A stretch of 31,665 nt of DNA from contig RFXC01000016.1 in assembly GCA_009921765.1 (NCBI GenBank), positions 1 to 31,665 on the forward strand, written 5' to 3'. A program made the position numbers and the translations under genes. A model generated the notes under the pieces. That model ran no database searches and had not been told where the DNA came from. It saw nothing but the letters and a program-made list of their open reading frames with translations. The stretch is from Betaproteobacteria bacterium. Lineage in GTDB: Bacteria; Pseudomonadota; Gammaproteobacteria; Burkholderiales; Burkholderiaceae. Positions 15,321 to 23,412 of the stretch are shown here, piece by piece. Within the stretch, counting starts at the first letter, position 1. Every line of letters starts with the position of its first letter.

Positions 15321-16085
15321 TTAGCCGAGGAAGCGTTTTTTGAGGGAATCTGCGGCCGAGGCAAGCAGCGACGCGTCCGAGCCCACGGCCACAAACTGCC
15401 CGCCAACCTCGAGGATGCGCCGCGCGTCCTGTTCGTGCGAGGTCAGAAAGCCTGGCGCCCGTCCCGCGGCTCGAATGCGCCGGATTGCCTCTTCAATTTT
15501 CGGCCATACGTCGGGATGGTGGCGCTCGCCCACATGCCCGAACGATGCGTGCAAATCGGCGGGTCCCACGAAAATGCCGTCCACCCCGTCCACTGCAGCG
15601 ATTGCTTCGATCTGGTCCAGCGATGTCACGGTCTCCACCTGCAGCAGGATGCACAGCTCAGACTCCGCACGCTGCGGATAATTCTGGATACGCCCCCAAC
15701 GCGTGGCGCGCGTGGTGCCCCCCACTCCGCGAATGCCGCGGGGCGGATAACGCATCGCCGCCACCGCCGCCCTCGCCTGTTCGGCGTTGTCGATCATGGG
15801 TACAAGAACCGACTGGGCGCCGATATCGAGCACCCGCTTCAGCATGACTGCGTCGTTCCAGGGCACCCGCACCACGGCATGCGTGGGATAGGGCTGGGCG
15901 GCCTGCAGCTGGCAAAAGAGCGACTCCAGATCGTTGGGTGAATGCTCCATGTCGAGCAGCATCCAGTCGAAGCCTGCGCCGGCGAGCAACTCCACCGTAA
16001 GACTGGATGACAGCGTTGACCACAGGCCGATCTGCGGGCGACCCGCAGCGAGCGCGTGCTTGAAGGTATTACGGGGAAGTTCCAT
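15321..16085 (-). CDS. HpcH/HpaI-family class II 2-oxo-acid aldolase
   Basis: A 254-residue metal-dependent aldolase that cleaves or forms 2-keto-3-deoxy acids to pyruvate plus an aldehyde. The active site is complete compared with HpaI: H48 (LLDMEHSPND), R73 (VVRVPWND), E151 (LLQVET) and D177 (FVGPADLHAS), plus the PPRGIRGVG loop at 114-122. The ATG follows GGAG at 6-nt spacing. The gene stands alone: it converges with the NTF2-like gene 21 bp away and diverges from the haem-c/propeller gene. Likely substrates are 4-hydroxy-2-oxoheptanedioate or keto-deoxy sugar acids; motifs do not separate these. It could consume the product of the dehydratase at 2364-3605, but this is inference. Confidence 0.92.
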   Translation of the reverse strand: MELPRNTFKHALAAGRPQIGLWSTLSSSLTVELLAGAGFDWMLLDMEHSPNDLESLFCQLQAAQPYPTHAVVRVPWNDAVMLKRVLDIGAQSVLVPMIDNAEQARAAVAAMRYPPRGIRGVGGTTRATRWGRIQNYPQRAESELCILLQVETVTSLDQIEAIAAVDGVDGIFVGPADLHASFGHVGERHHPDVWPKIEEAIRRIRAAGRAPGFLTSHEQDARRILEVGGQFVAVGSDASLLASAADSLKKRFLG

Positions 16086-16208
16086 ATGTGGCTCCGGTCA
16101 GAGTGTCGATGGCTGCAGCACCTGTTCCGATCGTAGCAGCTTGGGGCTTGACGACGCAGGCATGCATGTCCACGATCGACACACCATCATTCGGGGCGGG
16201 AGACTGCA

Positions 16209-18410
16209 ATGAATCGAGATCACGATGAAAGCGGATTGTCCCGGCAACTGCTGGGCGCGCGAATTCTCCCGACGCTCCTGATCATCAGCCTCGTCTGGAT
16301 CGCGCTGCACACCGGTTTCGCATGGTCGCAGAATGCCGGCACCGCAACGACCCCGAGCGCAGTGTCGCCAGGCCCTGCCGACATCGCAGGTGTGGTCACT
16401 GGGGCTGCCGGACCCGAGGCCGGCGTCTGGGTGATCGCGGAAACCTCCGACCTGCCCACCCGCTTCACAAGAATCGTGGTCACCGACGATCACGGCCGAT
16501 ATCTGCTGCCCGATTTGCCGGTAGCCAACTATTCGGTCTGGGTGAGGGGATACGGTCTGGTCGACTCGCCCAGGCTGACCGCCAAACCGGGGCAAACACT
16601 TCACCTTCGAGCCGTTCCCGCGCCCGACGCAGCGTCAGCCGCCCACTACTACCCGGCAATCTACTGGTACACCATGATGAAGATTCCGCCGCCTGAAGCG
16701 TTTGGCGGATCCACCGATATCCCGAAACAGATCAGCCGCGGCGACTGGTTGCGGCAGATGAACAACGTCGACTGCATCGGCTGTCATCAGCTCGGCCAGG
16801 CGTCCACCCGGACCATCCCCGCGCAGCTGGGGCGCTTCGCATCGGGTCAGGAAGCATGGGTCAGGCGGATTCAGTCGGGTCAGTCGGGACACTCGATGAC
16901 GCTGCGCATCGCCGGCCAGTTTGGCGGCGCGCCTTTCCGTTATTTCGGCGACTGGACAGACCGTATCGCTCGGGGCGAATTGCCGAAGCATCGTCCGGAG
17001 CGCCCGCAGGGTGTAGAGCGGAACATCGTCATCACCTCCTGGGAGTGGTCTGACCCCGACAAATATCTGCACGATCTGATTTCCTCCGATCGCCGCAAGC
17101 CCACCGTCAACGCATGGGGCCTACTCTACGGGTCTCCCGAGTACAGCACCGACAACATGCCGATTCTGAATCCGAAGACGCATGAGGTCACCACCTACAG
17201 GATGCCGGTGCGCGATCCGCACATGCCGGTTTCGCTAGGTCCTGGTCATGCGGGAGCGGTGGAGCCGATGCAGCCCTCTCCCTACTGGGGTGAGCGCATT
17301 CTCTGGGACACCCGAGCCAACAATCACAACGCGATGTTCGATCATCAGGGTCGCCTCTGGATGGCTGCATCGGTTCGGGCGCAGCCCAACCCTGATTTCT
17401 GCAAATCAGGCTCCTCGCATCCGTCAGCGAAGGTGTTTCCCCTGCAGCAGTCTTCCCGACAAGTTGCGATGCTTGATCCGAAGACCGGCAAATATCATTT
17501 TCTCGACACCTGTTTCGGCACCCACCATCCGCAGTTTGGTTACGACGCCGCACACACACTCTGGTTCAGCGGCACCGGCCAGGTGGCGGGCTGGATCAAC
17601 ACCCGCCACTATGACGAAACCGGAGATGCCGCAGCCGCGCAAGGATGGGCCCCGTTCGTTCTTGACACCAACGGCAACGGCAAACTCGATGAATGGACCG
17701 AACCAGGCAAACCCGCAGACAGCGCGCGCGACACCCGCTTCAACCCCGGATCTGGGCCCTATGCAGTCATGCCCCATCCTCGAGATGGCTCGATCTGGTA
17801 CTCAAGCGGCACGTTTGCAGGCCGAGCCGGCTTTCTGCGATTTGACCCGGTCACCCGACTGAGCGAGTTCTACGCCATTCCCAAAGAGGCGCTCGGCATC
17901 CGCGGCGGCGATATTGATCTGGACGGCGTGCTGTGGGCTTCCATGTCCAGCGGACACCTCGGTCGGTTCGACCGTCGCCTTTGCAAGGGCCCCTTGAACG
18001 GGCCATCCGCCACCGGCGACCACTGTCCCGAAGGCTGGTCCCTGCACCGATACCCCGGTCCTGGCTTTGATGGAGTACCCGACAGCAGCGCAGAGGCCAG
18101 TTACTACACCTGGGTGGATCATCACAACACGCTGGGTCTGGGACCGAATGTTCCGATCTCAACCGCCAATCTCAACGACGGCTTTGTCGCCTTCAAGGAC
18201 GGCAAGATGGTGAGCCTGCGGATCCCCTACCCGATGGGGTTTTACGCCAAGGGAATGGACGGCCGAATCGACGACCCCGCCGCCGGCTGGAAGGGGCGCG
18301 GACTCTGGAGCACCAGCGGCGATCGCACGCCCTGGCTCATGGAGGGCGGAAAAGGCTCGCGGCCACGCGCGGTTCAGATTCAGGTAAGACCTGATCCGCT
18401 TGCGCGCTAG
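16209..18410 (+). CDS. Secreted mono-haem c protein with CnaB-like and probable beta-propeller domains
   Basis: A 733-residue exported protein of unsettled function. Residues 20-40 form a signal sequence or N-terminal anchor. Residues 57-135 look like a carboxypeptidase-regulatory (CnaB-like) beta-sandwich: IAGVVTGAAGPEAGVWV and DDHGRYLLPDLPVANYSVWV. C189-I-G-C192-H193 is a haem-c attachment site. The rest has repeated strand motifs (LWMAASV, LWFSGTG, IWYSSG, LWASMSSG) like a Vgb-type beta-propeller, with a Ca-binding-type loop LDTNGNGKLDEW near residues 486-497. GGGAG precedes the ATG. It may be a periplasmic electron-transfer or oxidoreductase protein, but no catalytic activity can be assigned. 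A weak TTGACG (16148-16153) could be a -35. It is divergent from the aldolase. Confidence 0.82.
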   Translation: MNRDHDESGLSRQLLGARILPTLLIISLVWIALHTGFAWSQNAGTATTPSAVSPGPADIAGVVTGAAGPEAGVWVIAETSDLPTRFTRIVVTDDHGRYLLPDLPVANYSVWVRGYGLVDSPRLTAKPGQTLHLRAVPAPDAASAAHYYPAIYWYTMMKIPPPEAFGGSTDIPKQISRGDWLRQMNNVDCIGCHQLGQASTRTIPAQLGRFASGQEAWVRRIQSGQSGHSMTLRIAGQFGGAPFRYFGDWTDRIARGELPKHRPERPQGVERNIVITSWEWSDPDKYLHDLISSDRRKPTVNAWGLLYGSPEYSTDNMPILNPKTHEVTTYRMPVRDPHMPVSLGPGHAGAVEPMQPSPYWGERILWDTRANNHNAMFDHQGRLWMAASVRAQPNPDFCKSGSSHPSAKVFPLQQSSRQVAMLDPKTGKYHFLDTCFGTHHPQFGYDAAHTLWFSGTGQVAGWINTRHYDETGDAAAAQGWAPFVLDTNGNGKLDEWTEPGKPADSARDTRFNPGSGPYAVMPHPRDGSIWYSSGTFAGRAGFLRFDPVTRLSEFYAIPKEALGIRGGDIDLDGVLWASMSSGHLGRFDRRLCKGPLNGPSATGDHCPEGWSLHRYPGPGFDGVPDSSAEASYYTWVDHHNTLGLGPNVPISTANLNDGFVAFKDGKMVSLRIPYPMGFYAKGMDGRIDDPAAGWKGRGLWSTSGDRTPWLMEGGKGSRPRAVQIQVRPDPLAR

Positions 18411-18422
18411 ACGCCCCAGGGC

Positions 18423-18839
18423 CTACTTTTCGTCGTATTCGCGAGTGCCTGGCCAGGGGGCATCGGCGACATCGAACACCATGCCCTCGAAGCCGCGGAA
18501 TTTGTCGGGGCGACGGTATTTGCCGTCATCCACGGGCTTGAGTTCCATCTCGTCAATGTACTGCTCGCCCCCGTTGGAAAACACGCGCTCCACAACATCG
18601 TCTGCGTCATCGGTGTAGACACCGAAGTGGTGCAGCCCCACATAGTCCATGCCCTTGCCCAGCTGGTCGGTCTTGAATTTGAGCAGCACGATGTTGATCG
18701 AACCGTCGGTCACCATGTAGCCGCGCGCGCGCTCGTTGTCGAGCGCCTTCAGCTTTCTGAAACCAAAGGTGTTGGAATAGAACTCAAGTGCCTTGTCGGG
18801 GTCCTGCGTGGCAATGGCGATATGACGGATGCGGGCCAT
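18423..18839 (-). CDS. VOC-fold (glyoxalase/dioxygenase superfamily) protein
   Basis: A 138-residue vicinal-oxygen-chelate protein. Candidate metal ligands are H6 (IRHIAIA), H70/H71 (LHHFGVY) and an acidic residue in the final strand (E118 or D123 of FEGMVFDVA). The two halves repeat the beta-alpha-beta-beta-beta unit. AAGGA stands 7 nt before the ATG. It precedes no close partner: the Bug gene upstream on the same strand ends 40 bp away, so the pair could be one unit. It shares motif layout with the VOC protein at 1945-2367. The reaction is unknown. Confidence 0.84.
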   Translation of the reverse strand: MARIRHIAIATQDPDKALEFYSNTFGFRKLKALDNERARGYMVTDGSINIVLLKFKTDQLGKGMDYVGLHHFGVYTDDADDVVERVFSNGGEQYIDEMELKPVDDGKYRRPDKFRGFEGMVFDVADAPWPGTREYDEK

Positions 18840-18879
18840 CGGGTCGTCCTTGGATGAGAGCGTGGTCGGGACAGCAATA

Positions 18880-19845
18880 TCAGTCGAGTTTGATGCCCGC
18901 AGCGCGAATCACCTCACCAATGCGGGTCATTTCACCGGCAATAAACGCTTCGAATTCGGCTGCGGTACCGGGACGGACTTCGTTTCCCTGGTCAATCAGT
19001 TGCTGACGGAGTGCGGGTTCGGACAGGATGGTCGCGAGCGTACGGTTCAGCCGGTCGACGCGCTCCTTCGGAACACCGGCCGGGCCGAACAATCCAAGCC
19101 ACGTGGTCATTTCGAAGCCGGGCAGCGTTGCCGCAATCGGCGCCACACCGGGAAGCGCGGGTTGAGAATCACGGCTTGCCACGCCAATTGCCTTCAGCTT
19201 GCCCGACTTGAGGAGCGGCATGGCTGTGATCGGTACATCAAAGTAGGCATCGAGCCGCCCCCCGATCAGGTCTGGGGCGATCTGTGCCGTGCCTTTGTAG
19301 GGCACATGATTGAGCGAGACCTTGCCCTGGGTTGCAAGCAGCACCAGCGAGAGATGTGAAGCCGAACCGTTGCCGGCCGATCCAAAATTGAGCGGTGCGG
19401 CGCTGGCACGCGCAGCCGCCAGCAGATCGGCAACGTTGCCGGCCGGGCTAGACGCGGACACCACCAGCATCATTGGCGAAGCAGCGATCAGACCGATGGG
19501 CTGAAACGCCTTGGCAATGTTGATCGGAAGTTTGGTGTACAGGTGCGCGTTGACCACCTGCGTGCTGGTGTTGCCCAGCAGCAGCGTGTAGCCATCGGGC
19601 TTGGCCCCGGCCACGAACTGCTGCGCAATGGTGCCGTTTGCACCAGCCTTGTTTTCCACAATTACCGGTTGCCGAAACGCAGACTCCATCCGTGCGCCGA
19701 CCAGACGGGCCAGCACGTCGGCAATTCCGCCTGCGGCATACGGCACGATGATTCGAACGGTTTCGCTCGGGAAGGCATCCGATCGGGCCGCTGGTGCCGC
19801 AGCCATCAGACCAAACGATGCAAGGACGAGTAACAGCGCGCGCAT
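18880..19845 (-). CDS. Bug-family (TctC-like) periplasmic solute receptor
   Basis: A 321-residue Bug receptor with a signal peptide (MRALLLVLASFGLMAAAPAA, cleavage near ARS). Family motifs are FPSETVRIIVPYAAGGIAD, ENKAGANG and ALPGVAPIAATLPGFE. I chose the ATG at 19845 since GGAG lies 6 nt upstream and the signal peptide begins there; longer frames add a non-signal extension. A VOC gene follows after 40 bp. It is divergent from the carboxymuconolactone-decarboxylase-family gene. No TctAB membrane genes are in the window, so it must share a transporter or act as an orphan receptor. Confidence 0.94.
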   Translation of the reverse strand: MRALLLVLASFGLMAAAPAARSDAFPSETVRIIVPYAAGGIADVLARLVGARMESAFRQPVIVENKAGANGTIAQQFVAGAKPDGYTLLLGNTSTQVVNAHLYTKLPINIAKAFQPIGLIAASPMMLVVSASSPAGNVADLLAAARASAAPLNFGSAGNGSASHLSLVLLATQGKVSLNHVPYKGTAQIAPDLIGGRLDAYFDVPITAMPLLKSGKLKAIGVASRDSQPALPGVAPIAATLPGFEMTTWLGLFGPAGVPKERVDRLNRTLATILSEPALRQQLIDQGNEVRPGTAAEFEAFIAGEMTRIGEVIRAAGIKLD

Positions 19846-19950
19846 CAAAGTCTCCATGGAGTGCCACAGCGAATCGGTCGAGTCGAGGGGAACCTGCGGC
19901 TTCTCACGAATCGTCGCGCTCAATGCGGCGCGGTGTCAAGGTCGCATGGT

Positions 19951-19959
19951 TGCTAGAAT
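19951..19959 (+). promoter_or_regulatory. Putative extended -10 promoter element
   Basis: TGCTAGAAT matches the extended -10 form TGnTAnAAT, with no clear -35. A start near 19966 would give a leader of about 20 nt before the GTG at 19987, which supports that start over an in-frame TTG at 19969. Confidence 0.4.
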
Positions 19960-19986
19960 CGAAACACCTTGAACTGGAGATCCATC

Positions 19987-20550
19987 GTGAGCACACCCCG
20001 TTTCCCTGCAATCCCGGACGACCAGCTGACGCCTCGCCAGAAGGAGATTGCCGCAAGAATTTCCGGTGGTCCTCGTGGGTCGGTTCGCGGCCCCTTTCTC
20101 GCCTTGCTCCACAACCCCGACCTCACCGACGTACTCGAGCAGGTGGGCGAATATCTGCGCTTTCGGTCCACCCTCTCGCCCGCGCTGATCGAGCTGGCGA
20201 TTCTGCTGGTGGCTCGACACTGGACCTGCCAGTACGAATGGTTCGCTCATGAACGCATTGCGCGCACCCGCACGGACCTGCCCGACGGCATCATCCGCGC
20301 CATCCAGCGAAATGAAATCCCGCACGACATGAACGACGACCAGCGCGTGATTCATGATTTCGTGTTGGGCACGTTCCGTTGCGGCGCAGCCCCTGGCCCG
20401 GTCTATGAAGAAGCCGTAAGCCGCTTTGGCCGGGCAGGCGTGCTCGATCTGGTTGCGCTCTGCGGCTACTACACCACGATTGCGTTCGTTCTCAATACCG
20501 GGCAGATCATGCCGCCCGAAGGCGCGCCGCCGCTGCGCGAGGCGAGCTGA
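19987..20550 (+). CDS. Carboxymuconolactone decarboxylase (CMD/AhpD-like) family protein
   Basis: A 187-residue helical protein of the CMD family. The typical segment ELAILLVARHWTCQYEWFAHERIA holds the conserved helix, with only one Cys and not the CxxC pair of peroxide-reducing AhpD, so a thiol-peroxidase role is unlikely. A later helix reads RVIHDFVLGTF...VLDLVALCGYYTTIAFVLNT, also typical. Start choice: GTG at 19987 with CTGGAG 7 nt upstream. Family members decarboxylate or isomerise lactone intermediates of aromatic breakdown, but many have unknown roles. It ends at a hairpin shared with the convergent FAH-family gene. Confidence 0.88.
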   Translation: MSTPRFPAIPDDQLTPRQKEIAARISGGPRGSVRGPFLALLHNPDLTDVLEQVGEYLRFRSTLSPALIELAILLVARHWTCQYEWFAHERIARTRTDLPDGIIRAIQRNEIPHDMNDDQRVIHDFVLGTFRCGAAPGPVYEEAVSRFGRAGVLDLVALCGYYTTIAFVLNTGQIMPPEGAPPLREAS

Positions 20551-20576
20551 GCAAGGGTGCCCCCGGGCACCCGCTC
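20549..20576. terminator. Bidirectional terminator-like hairpin
   Basis: GGGTGCCC (20555-20562), a CC loop start, and GGGCACCC (20565-20572) form a perfect 8-bp stem. It is extended by GAGC (20549-20552) and GCTC (20573-20576) across an AA bulge. It fills the gap between two convergent genes whose stops are at 20550 and 20578. There is no long T-run on either side, so termination may be partial or Rho-assisted. Confidence 0.6.
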
Positions 20577-20577
20577 T

Positions 20578-21363
20578 TCAGTCGGATTCCGCCACCACCT
20601 GGTTGCGCAGCACGCCGATTCCGGTGATCTCGATCTCGATCACATCACCGGGCTTCATGTTTTCCTGCTTGCCTTCGGTACCGAACCACATCACATCGCC
20701 AGGGCTGATGGTGCAGTAACGAGAGGTTTCGCTGATGAATACCTCGGGTCGGAAAATCATGTCGGCCGTATCGAAGCTGTCAACCTGACGGCCGTTCAAC
20801 CTGATGATGGTTCTCATGGTGCGGTAATCAAGCCCGGTCACAAACCAGGGCCCCATCGGCTTGAAGGTGTCGCAGTTCTTTGAGCGAAAGAAGGTGCGAT
20901 CGCTCTTCTGCCAGGTGCGTTCACTCACGTCATTGCCGATGGTCCAGCCCAGCACGCTGTCAAGCGCCTGCTCGGGCGACACCTTGCGGGCGGACTTGCC
21001 GAACACCGCCACCAGCTCGCCCTCATACTGGAACTGATCGGTCGCATCGCGTGGCTTCACGATGTTTTCGCCGTGGGCAATCAGCGCATTGTTGGCGCGA
21101 TAGCCAATCTCTGCGCGCGAAGGCAACTTGGGCGACTCGCCGATTTTCGCTGCCACTTCGCGGATATGCCCAGCATAGTTCAGACCCGCGCAGAAAAAGG
21201 TGCCAGGCACCACCGGCACCAGCAGGCGAACAGCGTCGAGCGCAAGCCGCTCGGCCGTTCGCTCGTAACCGTCAAACGGCGAGCCGCGCACCGGCACCAC
21301 CGAGTCATCTTCAACAATGCCAAACGCTGTCTTGCCGGACGCTTCGAATCTGCACCACTTCAT
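20578..21363 (-). CDS. Fumarylacetoacetate hydrolase (FAH) family protein
   Basis: A 260-residue FAH-superfamily enzyme; these hydrolyse or decarboxylate beta-diketo or 2-oxo acids using a divalent metal. Visible signatures are FFCAGLNYAGH (56-66), the metal ligands E114 and E116 (FQYEGELVAVFGK) and D145 (IGNDVSERTWQ), then GPWFVTG and a late PGDVMWFGTEG and KPGDVIEIEITGIG. The ATG follows GGAG at 7-nt spacing. It lies 135 bp downstream of dctM on the same strand and is probably the last gene of the TRAP operon or has its own promoter. Close relatives include 2-hydroxyhepta-2,4-diene-1,7-dioate isomerases and ureidoglycolate lyases; the exact reaction is unknown. Confidence 0.93.
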   Translation of the reverse strand: MKWCRFEASGKTAFGIVEDDSVVPVRGSPFDGYERTAERLALDAVRLLVPVVPGTFFCAGLNYAGHIREVAAKIGESPKLPSRAEIGYRANNALIAHGENIVKPRDATDQFQYEGELVAVFGKSARKVSPEQALDSVLGWTIGNDVSERTWQKSDRTFFRSKNCDTFKPMGPWFVTGLDYRTMRTIIRLNGRQVDSFDTADMIFRPEVFISETSRYCTISPGDVMWFGTEGKQENMKPGDVIEIEITGIGVLRNQVVAESD

Positions 21364-21498
21364 GTCGGGTCTCCGCGAACCTCGCATGCGATGGAAGCAC
21401 GCGGGTCCAGATGTTGAGCAACCCCGCGAGTTTAGCCTCGACCTTGGAGCGCGTGCGCTTGACCATGCCAAGGCAGACCGGGTTCGAGATCAGATCAC

Positions 21499-22803
21499 TC
21501 AGCCTTTCAAGAGCATGGGCAGCCACATGGCGAGCCCCGGAAATGCCACCAGCACCCCAAGCAGCACCAGATCTGCAGCGATAAATGGCGCCACGCCCCG
21601 GTAGATGTCGCGGATGGCAATGTGTGGCGCAAGGCCATGAAGCACAAACACAATGATGCCGATGGGCGGAATGATCATGCCCAATTCCACCACCACCACG
21701 TTGACCACACCCCACCACACCGGATCAAAACCCATTTTTTCAATGACTGGCAGCACGAACGGCAATGTGATGAGCATGGCTGCGATTTCATCGAAGATGG
21801 CACCGAGCGCGAGATACGCGATCAACAGGCAAGCCACGATGCCGATTTCAGGAACCGGAAGCTTGCCGATGAACCCGACCAGCGCCTCGGGTACCCGGGC
21901 GAGCGTGATGAAATACGAAAATACCGAGGCGCCAATGATGATCGTGTAGATCATCGCGGTGGCACTCGCCGTTTCGCGTAGCCCCTGCCAAACCGCCACC
22001 CAGCTCATCCGGCGACGGAGCACCGCAAACAGAAGCGACAGGATCGCGGCCACCGAGGCCGCCTCGTTGACCGTAAAGACGCCGCTGTAAAGCCCAGCGA
22101 AGATCGACGCCATCAGCACCAGCACCGGCGAGGCCTCGTGAAGCGCCTGCCATTTCTCCGACGGCGGCACGCGCTCGCTCACCGGCGCCAGACTGGGGCG
22201 CCACCAGACGATCAGGCGGATGGCAAGCAGGTTGAGCGCCAGCGCGATCGCCGCCGGCACCAGCGCCGCGTAGAACAGGTCGAAGATATAGGTTTTGGTG
22301 ACGACGCAGTAGAGAATCATGACGATCGAAGGCGGGATCAGCGCCTTCAAGGTCCCGCCTGCCGCGATGGTTCCAGCCGAAAACGCAGGCGAATAGCCCC
22401 GGGCCAGCATCTCGGGCAAAGCCGCTTTGGCGAAGGTTGCAGCGGTGGCAGTGGACGACCCGCACACGGCTCCAAACACCGCGCAGCCGCCCATGGTTGA
22501 ATAGGCGAGTCCGCCACGATAATGACCAAACCAGCATGCCGCCGCGCGATAGATGTCGCGCGAAAACCCGGCTGCGCTCGCAAATGTGCCCATCATCAGA
22601 AAGAGCGGCACGGTCGCAAGATCGACGCTTGAAAGCAGACCCGCCGATTCGCCGGCGAGCACAGTCATTGCGGGCCCCCATCCAGACTGCAGGGCATAGC
22701 CCACCACGCCCACAACGATCATCGCAATGCCGATCGGTATCTGAAGCAGGATCAGCACACAGAGGGCAAGGAGCCCAAGCCCGCCGATGGCAAGCGCGCT
22801 CAC
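21499..22803 (-). CDS. dctM: TRAP transporter large permease subunit (DctM)
   Basis: A 434-residue inner-membrane protein with about 12 hydrophobic segments. It is the ion-coupled transport channel of a TRAP system. The sequence shows the DctM pattern: GIAMIVVGVVGYAL, VPLFLMMGTFASAAGFSRDIY, GGLAYSTMGGCAVFGAVCGSSTATAATF, GTIAAGGTLKALIPPSIVMILY, and near the C-terminus IPPIGIIVFVLHGLA. The start is GTG, overlapping the dctQ stop (GTGA). It forms a complex with the small subunit encoded just upstream. The substrate is set by the receptor gene at 23413-24444. Confidence 0.95.
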   Translation of the reverse strand: MSALAIGGLGLLALCVLILLQIPIGIAMIVVGVVGYALQSGWGPAMTVLAGESAGLLSSVDLATVPLFLMMGTFASAAGFSRDIYRAAACWFGHYRGGLAYSTMGGCAVFGAVCGSSTATAATFAKAALPEMLARGYSPAFSAGTIAAGGTLKALIPPSIVMILYCVVTKTYIFDLFYAALVPAAIALALNLLAIRLIVWWRPSLAPVSERVPPSEKWQALHEASPVLVLMASIFAGLYSGVFTVNEAASVAAILSLLFAVLRRRMSWVAVWQGLRETASATAMIYTIIIGASVFSYFITLARVPEALVGFIGKLPVPEIGIVACLLIAYLALGAIFDEIAAMLITLPFVLPVIEKMGFDPVWWGVVNVVVVELGMIIPPIGIIVFVLHGLAPHIAIRDIYRGVAPFIAADLVLLGVLVAFPGLAMWLPMLLKG

Positions 22804-23378
22804 TCGCTGCTCCGAACTGCGTGTTCAAACCGCCCGAGCAGGCGCCCAGCTTCAAGCACCACAACAATCACCTGTACTGCGAACGCCATTGCAAATATGG
22901 CGCAGACCCCGTACCAGAACGGCGCAGTAGGAATCTTGAGGATCCAGGTGGTTTCACCCGCACGCGCAATCTTTCCGGCAAAGACCAGGAACTGCCAGCC
23001 AAAGGCGGCCATGACCACCGCGGTGATGAGCGAAGCCAGTGCATCCAGCAGCCGGCCGGCGCGCGCCCCGAACACATGCGAGGCCAGCCGGATCGAGATA
23101 TTGCTTCGCTCCATCAATCCGACCGGCAGACAGCAGGTGACCGCTAGCGCCACGGTCACCGCGGCCAGGTCACGAACCCCCTCGATAGGCTGATTGAGGA
23201 GCCAGCGCGCGAGCCCGTCGAAAAGCGTCATGAGCGCGAGGAACATGAGCCCGGCAAGACCAAGCGCTGACAGCGCCCGGGTTGCCATCAAGCCGAATCG
23301 CTCCAACCGTGACAGCCCGCTCAGGACCGCCTGGGCCGGCTCGGTTCCGTCCTTTAAAGGCGCCACTTCACCAGCCAC
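22800..23378 (-). CDS. dctQ: TRAP transporter small permease subunit (DctQ)
   Basis: A 192-residue protein with four membrane segments: about residues 31-52, 65-90, 107-130 and 145-170. The DctQ features are visible in ALMTLFDGLARWLLNQPIEGVRDLAAVTVALAV and the late GETTWILKIPTAPFWYGV. Its job is to stabilise the large subunit and dock the receptor. The GTG start at 23378 is preceded by a G-rich stretch; a second in-frame GTG 12 nt further is an alternative. It lies 34 bp after dctP and overlaps dctM. Confidence 0.93.
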   Translation of the reverse strand: MAGEVAPLKDGTEPAQAVLSGLSRLERFGLMATRALSALGLAGLMFLALMTLFDGLARWLLNQPIEGVRDLAAVTVALAVTCCLPVGLMERSNISIRLASHVFGARAGRLLDALASLITAVVMAAFGWQFLVFAGKIARAGETTWILKIPTAPFWYGVCAIFAMAFAVQVIVVVLEAGRLLGRFEHAVRSSE

Positions 23379-23412
23379 TTCCCGTCCCAGGTGCGATCAA
23401 CTTGAGCGGAGC

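Noticed and set aside
19987..20550. AhpD-type alkylhydroperoxidase.
   Set aside because: The family's CxxC pair is absent; only one Cys is in the expected helix.
21848..22867. A 339-codon minus-strand frame with many Arg, Cys and Gly.
   Set aside because: It overlaps dctM and dctQ in another frame of the same strand; the transporter frames have proper membrane segments, so this is a shadow.
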